Source: NORP23 sp050302475 (GTDB taxonomy: Bacteria; Pseudomonadota; Alphaproteobacteria; Rhodobacterales; Rhodobacteraceae). Taken from it: a stretch of 14,484 bases of DNA. A model generated the notes under the pieces. It saw only the letters and a program-made list of their open reading frames with translations. It did no database searches and was not told where the DNA came from. Every line of letters begins with the position of its first letter. The stretch's first letter is position 1. Position numbers and translations under genes: made by a program. The stretch is from assembly GCA_050302475.1 (NCBI GenBank), contig JBNLBF010000030.1, positions 1 to 14,484 of the forward strand, given 5' to 3'. Below are positions 1 to 7,017 of this stretch, one piece after another.

Positions 1-1
1 A

Positions 2-21
2 GGACCGCCCGAAGGCGGTCC
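2..21 (-). terminator. Hairpin, probable terminator of the first porin-like gene
   Basis: Two perfectly complementary 8-base arms (2-9 and 14-21) enclose a 4-base loop. Read on the minus strand the loop is TTCG closed by a C-G pair, an exceptionally stable tetraloop. The hairpin lies 26 bases past the stop codon of the minus-strand gene ending at 48. Any T-tract would fall just outside the left edge, so the call rests on the hairpin and its position. Confidence 0.7.
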
Positions 22-47
22 GAATATCTCAGGCCTGTCAGCCAGCC

Positions 48-932
48 TCAGAAATCATATCCAAGATAGACCGAATAGATCGGATCAGATCCCAGCAACT
101 CTGATTGATACTGCGCACCGATAAAGGCACCCTGATAGAAGTTGTACTCCGCACGGATGACGGAAATGTCAGACCCGCCATCGAACGAGAAGTAGCCCGC
201 CTCGACCATCAACTCGGGCATGACATCATACGATACGGTCACGCCGTAGCCTGTCGACCCGCCATCAATCGAAACGAGATGCAGCGTGGCCCCCAAATCA
301 CCAAAATCCCCGTGCGCTGAGGCAAAGGCATTGGTGCTGCCATCCAGATCCTCTACCCCCAGACCGAAGGTGTAGTTGTTGTATTGATAGCTACCGGCAA
401 TTGTGTATCCGCTGATATCTGCATCGTCTATATAATGGTAAGAGGCCCCGTAGCTGAAATTACCGCTTTGACCATCAAAGCGCGCGCCATAAGAGGTTAT
501 GCCCGCCGCAGGAATGTAAACTGACAGCAGTCCCGCAAATGATGCACCGAAAATGTAATGGTCTAAGTTTGGCGACACTGAAAACGTGTCGACATAATCC
601 CTGATCGTCGATTTCGGCGTCCCGATGCTGAACCGACCAAAACTGGAGTCGTAGTAGACAACGCCGCCAATCCAATCGCTTGCGGACGCAATGCTGTCCA
701 GGTCCATATAGAACAGGTAAAGCTCTGCCCCGATCGGCGCGCTGCCAGCGAAACCCGGTGCAAGCCCAAGCGTAAGATCAGCCGAAAAGGTGTTCGCATC
801 ATTCCCGGCATTGTCGTTCAGATACTCATAGATGATGCTACCATCGATATACATGTTCCCCGGCAAGGATTGTGCGGCCAGCGGCGCACCCATGCCCGTT
901 GCCAACAGGGAAGTAAGCAGAAGTTTTCTCAT
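48..932 (-). CDS. Outer-membrane beta-barrel (porin-like) protein, copy 1
   Basis: A 294-residue protein with a clear Sec signal peptide (basic start, hydrophobic stretch, cleavage near residue 20 at LAA/QS). The mature part is rich in Gly, Tyr, Ser and Asp with alternating polar and hydrophobic residues. It ends in Phe, as BAM-assembled outer-membrane barrels do. No cysteines or enzymatic motifs were seen. It shares blocks with the next gene (VxYDSxFGRFSIGxP near residue 95; GxRxDGQxGNFxxGASYH near residue 150), so the two are paralogs. The likely role is passive diffusion of small solutes across the outer membrane; substrate unknown. It may have its own promoter, since a terminator separates it from the upstream paralog. 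Being an outer-membrane barrel is well supported; being a true trimeric porin is inference. Confidence 0.8.
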   Translation of the reverse strand: MRKLLLTSLLATGMGAPLAAQSLPGNMYIDGSIIYEYLNDNAGNDANTFSADLTLGLAPGFAGSAPIGAELYLFYMDLDSIASASDWIGGVVYYDSSFGRFSIGTPKSTIRDYVDTFSVSPNLDHYIFGASFAGLLSVYIPAAGITSYGARFDGQSGNFSYGASYHYIDDADISGYTIAGSYQYNNYTFGLGVEDLDGSTNAFASAHGDFGDLGATLHLVSIDGGSTGYGVTVSYDVMPELMVEAGYFSFDGGSDISVIRAEYNFYQGAFIGAQYQSELLGSDPIYSVYLGYDF

Positions 933-1146
933 TTCGCATCTTTCTTCGTTGCGGTTAAAAGACCGTCCGGCCCCACCAGAACCAGACGAAAATCCGTGAC
1001 CCGAATGCTATCGCGAACAGTTTGCGGCGCAATGGGACACACGGCATTTGATCTGTAACTGTGATCGAATTGCATCAAATTTGGGGGCTTATCCAGATCT
1101 AACGTGAAATCCGGCACATATCCGCTGATCCGCTTATTCGGTGCAT
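933..1146. other. Intergenic region upstream of porin copy 1
   Basis: About 210 bases lie between the start of copy 1 and the terminator of copy 2. No convincing gene is present. It should hold the promoter of copy 1, read on the minus strand, but I could not identify reliable -35/-10 boxes. A purine-rich stretch (AAGAAAGA on the minus strand) just before the ATG is a weak ribosome-binding site. Confidence 0.4.
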
Positions 1147-1174
1147 AAAAAAAGCCGACCTCGCAGTCGGCTTT
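1147..1174 (-). terminator. Intrinsic terminator of porin copy 2
   Basis: Nine-base perfect arms at 1151-1159 and 1166-1174 enclose a 6-base loop. Read on the minus strand, the hairpin is followed by a run of T (seven A on the plus strand at 1147-1153). It lies 22 bases beyond the stop of the minus-strand gene ending at 1197. Stem, loop and T-tract fit a canonical rho-independent terminator. Confidence 0.9.
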
Positions 1175-1196
1175 AATATTTGATTTCAGGGTTGGC

Positions 1197-2165
1197 TTAG
1201 AAGGAAACGCGGTAGCCTGCGTTGACTTCGTAGACCCCATCCGAGGAGAAGCCGCCGCCTGTAACGTCAAAATAGTTAGCACCGATGAAGAAGTTCTGTG
1301 CAAACGTGTATTCAGCACCCAAACGGTAGAACAAATCACCGCCAAAGAAGAGGTCACCTCCAAGCAGTGATGCGGAGAGCGTCAACTGCGGCAACACATA
1401 ATAATCGACATACGCCGTATAAAACTGCGCGTCACTTTCGATAAACTGGCCCGTCAGCACCCCAGCCGAGATGTTGTTATACTCGACAGCCGCAGACACG
1501 TAATAGCCCGGTTGGTCTATGCCATCACCACTTTCGATTCCGGCACCAAGCTCAAAGTTACCAATCTGGTAATTTGCAGCAACGCTATAGAGATAGTCCA
1601 GTCCAAAGCCATCCAGAATCTGGTGGTATGATGCCCCGATGCCGAAATTGCCGAATTGACCGTCATAGCGAACACCAAAGTTGCTGACTTCGCCGGAGTA
1701 GATCAAGAGGTTGGTATATCCGCTGCTAAACACACCAAATTCGGCTGCATCATAGAGAGTACCGAAACTTGCCCCGGAGACATAATCACCGATTACGCCG
1801 ATCGGGTTACCGATGCTGAAACGACCAAAGTTACTATCGTAGAAGAGGATGCCGCCATAGGCCGTAATATCGTAGTCATCGTCGAGAGAGAAAATCGACC
1901 GTAAATAGATTTCAGCCCCGATAGCCAAGCTGCTAGCCGTTGCTGGATTCATTCCCAGAACGAAATCAGCATACCCGTAACTATCGTTGTTCCCGTCACC
2001 GTCGAACAGATAATGGTAGGAAACCTCCGCATCCAGATACATACCCGGTGGCATCGACCCGAAAGGTGTTGACCCCGATGGCGAGGATCCGAAAGGAATT
2101 GATTGTGCCTGAGCACCAATTGGCAGAAGCAGCGCCGCCGCCAGCATTGACGTAGTTTTCCACAT
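1197..2165 (-). CDS. Outer-membrane beta-barrel (porin-like) protein, copy 2
   Basis: A 322-residue protein with a signal peptide (cleavage near residue 20, AQA/QS), a Gly/Tyr/Asp-rich mature region with alternating beta-strand pattern, and a C-terminal Phe. It is paralogous to the downstream copy 1 through shared FGRFSIGNP-type and YDGQFGNFGIGASYH-type blocks. It differs by a low-complexity stretch after the signal peptide (about residues 21-40) in which PFGS occurs twice. A good Shine-Dalgarno (GGAGG, 5 bases before ATG; plus-strand positions 2171-2175) fixes the start. Likely a general or substrate-specific diffusion channel in the outer membrane. The specificity cannot be read from the sequence. 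Confidence 0.8.
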   Translation of the reverse strand: MWKTTSMLAAALLLPIGAQAQSIPFGSSPSGSTPFGSMPPGMYLDAEVSYHYLFDGDGNNDSYGYADFVLGMNPATASSLAIGAEIYLRSIFSLDDDYDITAYGGILFYDSNFGRFSIGNPIGVIGDYVSGASFGTLYDAAEFGVFSSGYTNLLIYSGEVSNFGVRYDGQFGNFGIGASYHQILDGFGLDYLYSVAANYQIGNFELGAGIESGDGIDQPGYYVSAAVEYNNISAGVLTGQFIESDAQFYTAYVDYYVLPQLTLSASLLGGDLFFGGDLFYRLGAEYTFAQNFFIGANYFDVTGGGFSSDGVYEVNAGYRVSF

Positions 2166-2418
2166 AATGACCTCCAGATCGAAAGTGGGTTCCTATTTCT
2201 AAACCGAGGCTAACACACACTCCCCCGAAATAACAATTTCCGAACAGGCGGATTCTTCATAGTGTTGCAAAAACTCACCGATATTACGCTGACTGCCGCT
2301 TTTTTGTGCGTAAGTCGCATATTTCCGCCTATAACGCCTTTGTTATCGCTGTGTGATTTCTCATTCCTCATTGCTGCTGTAAGATTGGATCACACTTTAC
2401 TTTTGGAAAGCGATTCAT
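2166..2418. promoter_or_regulatory. Divergent promoter region, porin copy 2 / cytochrome pair
   Basis: A 253-base gap separates two divergently transcribed genes and must contain both promoters. It is more AT-rich than its surroundings. A small perfect inverted repeat (ATAAC, 6-base spacer, GTTAT; 2331-2346) lies 72 bases before the cytochrome start and could be a protein-binding site, though such short repeats occur by chance. I found no convincing -35/-10 pair and no FNR-type TTGAT-N4-ATCAA site. Confidence 0.4.
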
Positions 2419-2868
2419 ATGAACATCAAAATTCTCGGTTCGACCCTCGCAATATCTGCGCTAGCTTTCGGGCTGTCGCTGAACGCTGCCGGACATGATC
2501 CGGTGGAACAGCGAATTGCACTGATGAAGTCGAACGGTGCCGCAGCCGGTGTCATTGGCAAAATGGTTCAGGGGGAGACCCCATTTGACGCTGCCGCTGC
2601 ATTGGAAGCACTGACAACAATGCGCGATGTTGCTGCGGGATTTGGTGATCTGTTCCCTGAAGGATCAGAAACCGGGCCGAATTCTACGGCCAAAGAGACA
2701 ATCTGGTCGGATCGTGCGGGATTTGACGCAGCGCTGGCGAAATTTCTCGCGGATGCACAGGCTGGTGTCGATTCCGCCCCGCAATCCACAGAAGCACTCG
2801 GCGCCGCCTTCGGCGCTATTGCATCAAACTGCCGGGCATGTCATCAAACTTACCGTATACCACGGTGA
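2419..2868 (+). CDS. Class II cytochrome c (c'/c556 type), periplasmic
   Basis: A 149-residue protein with an N-terminal signal peptide (about 24 residues). Its single haem-binding site CRACH (Cys138, Cys141, His142) lies right at the C terminus, the hallmark of class II c-type cytochromes such as c' and c556. The family's four-helix pattern is recognisable: EQRIALMK near residue 30 (the RxxxM region), GETPFD, and an IW.D segment before the last helix. Members are periplasmic; c' proteins are high-spin and bind NO or CO, whereas c556 proteins have a Met ligand and transfer electrons. The sequence alone does not settle which applies here. Twelve bases separate it from the membrane-anchored diheme cytochrome downstream, so the two are probably one transcript and redox partners. 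Confidence 0.88.
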   Translation: MNIKILGSTLAISALAFGLSLNAAGHDPVEQRIALMKSNGAAAGVIGKMVQGETPFDAAAALEALTTMRDVAAGFGDLFPEGSETGPNSTAKETIWSDRAGFDAALAKFLADAQAGVDSAPQSTEALGAAFGAIASNCRACHQTYRIPR

Positions 2869-2880
2869 TTCAGAGGGGAC

Positions 2881-3807
2881 ATGCTGGAAGACTTCTTCTC
2901 AGCGAAACGGCTTTTATCACTGGCGGCGCTTCTTGGCGTCGCCCTTGCCGTATTTTGGGCTCTGACCGTCCCCCGCTATCTACCAAATAGTGATATTTTT
3001 CAACGTGTTGGCGACCCAATCAAAGGCGAAGACGTCTTTAACGTCGCAGGCTGCGGCTCGTGCCATTCTGCCGAAGGCGCAGAGGCAGAGGATAAACTGA
3101 TTCTGTCAGGGGGCCGAAGCTTCCCCTCTCCGTTCGGAACGTTTTACGCCCCGAATATCTCGCCTGACCCGGAATTCGGCATTGGCGGCTGGAACACCTA
3201 TCAACTTGCAAATGCACTGATAAACGGTGTTTCCCCCAAAGGAAAACACTACTATCCGGCCTTTCCCTACACATCCTATGTCCGGATGCAGATCGAGGAT
3301 ATTATTGATCTGAAAGCCTTCCTGGATACGCTGCCGCCGAGCGCCGAACCGAGCCAGTCTCATGACCTGCCCTTCTTTGCGGTATGGCGGCGCCCGGTTG
3401 GAGTCTGGAAGCAAATGTTTGTTGATCCCAGCCCGATCTATCCCGATTCCGCAGACGGGTTGATCGAACGCGGGCGCTATCTCGTCGAGGGTCCGGGACA
3501 TTGCAACGAATGTCACACGAAGCGTAATCCGCTTGGCGGGTCCGTGATGTCGCTCTACCTCGCTGGCGCGCCATCTCCGAATGGAGAAGGGCGTATCCCC
3601 AATATCACCCCGCATGCTGATGGCTTGGAAAGCTGGACAGAAAATCAGATTGCCGAGTACCTGAATTCAGGATTCACGCCGGAATTTGATGTTGCGGGTG
3701 GCGATATGGTTGAAGTCATTGAAAACTTGTCCCTGCTGAGTGCCGAGGATCGCCGCGCCATCGCGGCCTATCTGAAAACCATCGACCCTATTCCGACGCC
3801 CGAATAG
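2881..3807 (+). CDS. Membrane-anchored diheme cytochrome c
   Basis: A 308-residue protein with two class I haem motifs, CGSCH (58-62) and CNECH (208-212). A hydrophobic N-terminal segment (about 11-30) lacks a good cleavage site and likely serves as an uncleaved anchor, leaving both domains in the periplasm. Probable axial methionines are Met136, in a YxxM-x3-DI context before the first domain's last helix, and Met276. The two-domain layout resembles the cytochrome subunits of membrane-bound alcohol, aldehyde or gluconate dehydrogenases, minus the third haem. A GAGGGG ribosome-binding site precedes the ATG. No dehydrogenase partner lies next to it, so its electron donor is unknown. Its 3' end overlaps the convergent isomerase gene by 20 bases. 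Confidence 0.88.
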   Translation: MLEDFFSAKRLLSLAALLGVALAVFWALTVPRYLPNSDIFQRVGDPIKGEDVFNVAGCGSCHSAEGAEAEDKLILSGGRSFPSPFGTFYAPNISPDPEFGIGGWNTYQLANALINGVSPKGKHYYPAFPYTSYVRMQIEDIIDLKAFLDTLPPSAEPSQSHDLPFFAVWRRPVGVWKQMFVDPSPIYPDSADGLIERGRYLVEGPGHCNECHTKRNPLGGSVMSLYLAGAPSPNGEGRIPNITPHADGLESWTENQIAEYLNSGFTPEFDVAGGDMVEVIENLSLLSAEDRRAIAAYLKTIDPIPTPE

Positions 3808-4549
3808 CGGTCATCCAGCCCAGCGTCTCCTCCACCGTTTTGGCTGACGGAATATATTCCGCGCCAATATCACCCTGATACCCGATATCCTGCAAATGCC
3901 GGACAAAGGCGACGTAATCGAGCGGTCCGTGATCAGGTGCACCGCGATCATCGACCGCAGCAATCTGGACATGACCGACGATATCGCGCAGGTCCGTTTC
4001 GCGGGCGATAACGTCGCCATCAATGTCATGAACATGATAACAATCGAACATTAGACGCAGTTTATCAGAACCTATTTCTGTAATGATATCAGAGGCTAAT
4101 ATGGTGGTATTCAAGTAATATCCGGGCGCAGCAGCCGGGCAAAGCGGTTCGATCAGCAGCGTCAGTTCGCTATCTTGCACTTGATCAAGCGCATAACGCA
4201 GATTGTCGGTGAATGTAGCGCGGGCACGCTCCCCGTCCGCGTTACCGGCTAGGACGTGAACCATACCCGCACCGACCCTACCCGCGTATTCGATAGCCTG
4301 ATCAATCTGCGCCCGCGCTTGTGCCTGCTGCCCCGGCACAGCGGCCAGCCCCATTGCCCCACCTCTGTCCGTATTCAACGACAGCAACGGCAGACCCGTT
4401 TCGTCCAGCGCCCGGCGCACTGCGTCCGCCGGGGTGTCATAGGGATAGTGCAGCTCTACCGCGTCAAACCCGGCTTGAACGGCCGCGTGGATCGCATCAG
4501 GAAGTTCCAGATCTTTCCAAAGAAAGCCCAGATTGGCCGAAAGCCTCAC
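3788..4549 (-). CDS. Hydroxypyruvate isomerase / 2-oxo-tetronate isomerase-like TIM barrel
   Basis: A 253-residue protein of the Hyi/OtnI branch of the sugar-phosphate isomerase/epimerase (xylose-isomerase-like) TIM barrels, at normal family length. Expected metal and catalytic positions are present: Glu134 (IEPLCP), Asp169 (FDCYHVH), His193 (HVQIA) and Glu231 (GAEY), followed by the family's C-terminal EEGLGW-like segment (ETLGW). Hyi interconverts hydroxypyruvate and tartronate semialdehyde; OtnI interconverts 2-oxo- and 3-oxo-tetronate. Residues seen by eye do not separate the two. The nearby DenD-like gene favours the OtnI role, while the tartronate-semialdehyde-reductase-like gene favours Hyi. 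The start is a GTG overlapping the upstream FAH stop (GTGA, 4 bases), implying translational coupling. Confidence 0.85.
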   Translation of the reverse strand: MRLSANLGFLWKDLELPDAIHAAVQAGFDAVELHYPYDTPADAVRRALDETGLPLLSLNTDRGGAMGLAAVPGQQAQARAQIDQAIEYAGRVGAGMVHVLAGNADGERARATFTDNLRYALDQVQDSELTLLIEPLCPAAAPGYYLNTTILASDIITEIGSDKLRLMFDCYHVHDIDGDVIARETDLRDIVGHVQIAAVDDRGAPDHGPLDYVAFVRHLQDIGYQGDIGAEYIPSAKTVEETLGWMTAIRASE

Positions 4550-5388
4550 GTCGCTTCGACGACCTGCTTCTGTTGGCCCAGACCCTCGACCTCGACCACC
4601 ATTTCGTCACCCGGTTTCAGGAAGACAGGCGGCGTGTGCCCCATGCCGACACCTTCTGGTGTGCCGGTGGCGATGATATCGCCGGGCATCAGGGACATGA
4701 ACTGGGACAGGTGAGAAATGACCTGAGCGACGGTGAAAATCATGTCGGAGGTGTTCGAATTCTGCTTCACCTCCCCATTCACCACCAGCTGGAGGCCCAG
4801 ATTCTGCGGGTCCGCAACCTCGTCCGCTGTCACCAGATACGGTCCGGTCGGACCGAAAGTCGGGGCCGATTTGCCCTTGATCCATTGCCCGCCGCGATCT
4901 TTCTGGAAATGACGTTCGGACACGTCATTCACGACACAATATCCAGACACATATTTCAGCGCGTCCGCTTCGGAGACATAGCTCGCCTCCCGCCCGATAA
5001 CGACACCCAGCTCGACTTCCCAGTCGGTTTGTTCGGACGTTTTCGGAATTTTCACCGGATCATTCGGTCCGTTCAGAGCAGAGGTATGTTTCGAGAAAAT
5101 AATCGGCTCTTTCGGAATAGCCGCGCCGGTTTCCGCAGCGTGTTTGGCGTAATTCAGACCAACGCAGATGAAATTCGGCACCCAGGCAAGGCAAGACCCG
5201 ATACGGGGATTTTCATCGACCAGTGGCAAGCCGGACATATCGAGCGATTTCAGACGCGCAAGCTCGTCAATTGACACGCTGCTCCCGGCGAAATCACTGA
5301 TTACACCCGACAGATCGCGAATATTGCCGTCTTCATCCAGACAGCCCGGTTTTTCCTGACCCTTAGGGCCAAAACGCAAAAATTTCAT
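4546..5388 (-). CDS. Fumarylacetoacetate hydrolase (FAH) family enzyme
   Basis: A 280-residue protein starting MKFLRFG. This ATG is preceded by a strong GGAGG and matches the family N terminus, so the longer reading frame upstream (to 5646) is not used. FAH-fold signatures are present: GLNYAKHAAE (77-86), the metal ligands Glu124 and Glu126 (DWEVELG) and Asp155 (VVNDVSER), and the late GDIIATGTPEGVG loop. Relatives are often auto-named ureidoglycolate lyase, but this subgroup includes 2,4-dioxo-3-deoxy acid hydrolases of the L-rhamnose and L-fucose oxidative pathways, which cleave a C-C bond beside a carbonyl using Mg2+. Its coupling to the isomerase and divergence from a DenD-like gene point to sugar-acid breakdown. 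The exact substrate is unknown. Confidence 0.88.
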   Translation of the reverse strand: MKFLRFGPKGQEKPGCLDEDGNIRDLSGVISDFAGSSVSIDELARLKSLDMSGLPLVDENPRIGSCLAWVPNFICVGLNYAKHAAETGAAIPKEPIIFSKHTSALNGPNDPVKIPKTSEQTDWEVELGVVIGREASYVSEADALKYVSGYCVVNDVSERHFQKDRGGQWIKGKSAPTFGPTGPYLVTADEVADPQNLGLQLVVNGEVKQNSNTSDMIFTVAQVISHLSQFMSLMPGDIIATGTPEGVGMGHTPPVFLKPGDEMVVEVEGLGQQKQVVEAT

Positions 5389-5467
5389 CTGATCCTCCCA
5401 TTTCCTGATCGCAGCTTGCCCATTCGGGCGTGACGTGCAACAGCTATCTACATTGGGAGGAATAAAC
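5389..5467. promoter_or_regulatory. Divergent promoter region, FAH-isomerase / DenD-like
   Basis: Seventy-nine bases separate the divergent starts at 5388 (minus) and 5468 (plus). Each gene has a near-identical Shine-Dalgarno block (TGGGAGGA), in opposite orientation. A short GCCC-ATTC-GGGC hairpin (5418-5429) and a repeated CTGATC (5389-5394, 5405-5410) lie between. Shared control of the two units is plausible, but no clear operator or promoter boxes can be assigned. Confidence 0.4.
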
Positions 5468-6430
5468 ATGAAAGTTCTGATTACGGGTGGTGGGGGCCTG
5501 ATCGGCTTCAAACTCGCAAAAAAGCTGGCTGCGGACCCAATAGTCCGCGAACAGGTCGTCACGAGCATGGTGCTGGCAGATATCGTGCCACCACCGGAGC
5601 TTGAGGCACCCTTCCCGGTCACCAGCATGGCTGCGGATATTTCCAAACCGGACGATGTAGCGAAGATGTTTGGCGAAAAGCCGGACGTTATCTTTCATCT
5701 GGCGGCCATCGTGTCGGCGGATGCGGAGGCGAATTTCGACAAGGGTATGGCCGTCAACATGTTCGGCACATATCATATTCTGGAAGCCGCGCGTCATCAG
5801 GGGAACTGCCCGATTGTGGTGTATGCATCGTCGGCAGCGGTCCATGGCGGTGACGCCCCCGACCCGGTAGTTGATAATATCGAGCTGAATCCGCAGACAT
5901 CATACGGTACCCAAAAGGCGATTGGTGAGAAGCTGGTGCAGGATTATTCCCGCCGCGGCTTCATCGACGGGCGCGGTCTGCGCCTGCCAACGGTGACGAT
6001 CCGGCCGGGCACACCAAACAAAGCGGCGAGCGCCTTCATGTCCTCGATCTTTCGCGAACCGTTGCAGGGAAAGCCATCGAACTGTCCCGTTTCGCGCGAT
6101 TTTCCGGTCTGGCACACGGCGCCGCGCACCGTGGTGCAGAATATTCTTTACGCTGCCGAACTCCCGGCGGAGGATTGGGGCTATAACCGCAATATCACCC
6201 TGTCAGGGCGCAGCGACACAATCGGCGAAATGATCGACGCCATGACCCGTGTCGCCGGCCCCGAGGCCGAAAGCCTGATCACCTGGGACGCCGATCCGGT
6301 CATCGAAAAGATCGTGATGGGCTGGCGCGGCAACATGATCGCCGACAAAGCCCTGCGGCTGGGATTCTTCGCGGATCGCAGTTTCGAAGATTCAGTAAAA
6401 TGGTTTCTGGAGGACGATATTATCCGCTAA
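5468..6430 (+). CDS. denD: DenD-like NAD-dependent sugar-acid dehydrogenase (extended SDR)
   Basis: A 320-residue extended short-chain dehydrogenase. It has the NAD-binding loop GGGGLIG (7-13), Asp38 at the end of the second strand (favouring NAD over NADP), Ser121/Ser122, and the catalytic Tyr146-x3-Lys150 (SYGTQK). The later block TIRPGTPNKAASAF followed by IFREPL is characteristic of D-erythronate dehydrogenase DenD and close homologs, which oxidise the C2 hydroxyl to a 2-oxo acid. The ATG at 5468 is chosen over an in-frame GTG at 5435 because a GGGAGGA ribosome-binding site sits 6 bases before it and the Rossmann motif begins at once. It is divergent from the FAH/isomerase pair and overlaps the convergent LysE gene by 4 bases. 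Family assignment is firm; erythronate as substrate is inferred. Confidence 0.8.
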   Translation: MKVLITGGGGLIGFKLAKKLAADPIVREQVVTSMVLADIVPPPELEAPFPVTSMAADISKPDDVAKMFGEKPDVIFHLAAIVSADAEANFDKGMAVNMFGTYHILEAARHQGNCPIVVYASSAAVHGGDAPDPVVDNIELNPQTSYGTQKAIGEKLVQDYSRRGFIDGRGLRLPTVTIRPGTPNKAASAFMSSIFREPLQGKPSNCPVSRDFPVWHTAPRTVVQNILYAAELPAEDWGYNRNITLSGRSDTIGEMIDAMTRVAGPEAESLITWDADPVIEKIVMGWRGNMIADKALRLGFFADRSFEDSVKWFLEDDIIR

Positions 6431-7017
6431 ATCAGCGACCAACTCGCCAACACCACCACGCCAACCATCGCGAGCGCCATCAGCATATTGATCCGGCGTT
6501 GCGTTACCGGCGCAAGATCGAGCCGGTGGATCGACACACCGGCCCAGAGCCACAGGAAGTGGATCGGAATCCAGATGGCGTTGATGATGGCAAATTTGAT
6601 CAGCGTTTCCGCCAGCAACGCGTCGGCCAAGAACGGAAAGCCGGTGAACAGGGTTGTGTTGACGGCATATGCCTTCGGATTGATGGCCTGCAACATCAGT
6701 CCAGCGCGTATCCCCGGTTGTTTGTTGGGCGCGATGAACGCAACTTTCGATCCTGCGAACGCAATCCGATACGCGAGATAGAGCAGATAGGCGGCGGATG
6801 CTGCAAGCAGAACGGTACGGATAACCGGCTCCGCCAGCAGAATCGCCGCAAGACCGGTTACCACCGCCAACGCAACCATGTTCGTGCCAATGAGCAGCCC
6901 GAGGTAATAGCGCAGCGCCGATTTGAATCCGTAAGCAGATCCCATGCCAGCAATCGACAGGACCCCGGGGCCAGGCGTAATCAGCAGCAGGAAAACGGCG
7001 GTGGTAAAGGCGAGCAT
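6427..7017 (-). CDS. LysE/RhtB-family exporter
   Basis: A 196-residue, strongly hydrophobic protein with about six predicted membrane segments. The family signature LLITPGPGVL lies at residues 11-20, with a further conserved NPKAYAVNTTLF-type block (NPKA) mid-protein. LysE/RhtB proteins export amino acids and related small acids across the inner membrane. Its ATG overlaps the upstream dehydrogenase stop by one base (TGATG), so it is translationally coupled as the last gene of a three-gene minus-strand unit. In that context the cargo could be a hydroxy acid or amino acid related to the dehydrogenase reaction, but that is a guess. Its stop overlaps the convergent DenD-like gene. Confidence 0.88.
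   Translation of the reverse strand: MLAFTTAVFLLLITPGPGVLSIAGMGSAYGFKSALRYYLGLLIGTNMVALAVVTGLAAILLAEPVIRTVLLAASAAYLLYLAYRIAFAGSKVAFIAPNKQPGIRAGLMLQAINPKAYAVNTTLFTGFPFLADALLAETLIKFAIINAIWIPIHFLWLWAGVSIHRLDLAPVTQRRINMLMALAMVGVVVLASWSLI

Noticed and set aside
929..1363. 144-residue minus-strand frame across the gap between the two porin genes
   Set aside because: It overlaps the porin copy 2 coding region and the terminator, has no domain and no good ribosome-binding site.
2331..2346. ATAAC-N6-GTTAT inverted repeat as an operator
   Set aside because: Five-base arms are too short to stand out from chance in a 250-base AT-rich gap; kept only as a remark.
4321..5274. 317-residue plus-strand open frame
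   Set aside because: It runs antisense across the FAH and isomerase genes, both of which have clear family motifs and starts; the frame has no recognisable domain.
5389..5646. N-terminal extension of the FAH-family gene
   Set aside because: It would overlap the divergent DenD-like gene; the internal ATG at 5388 has a strong Shine-Dalgarno and matches the family start.
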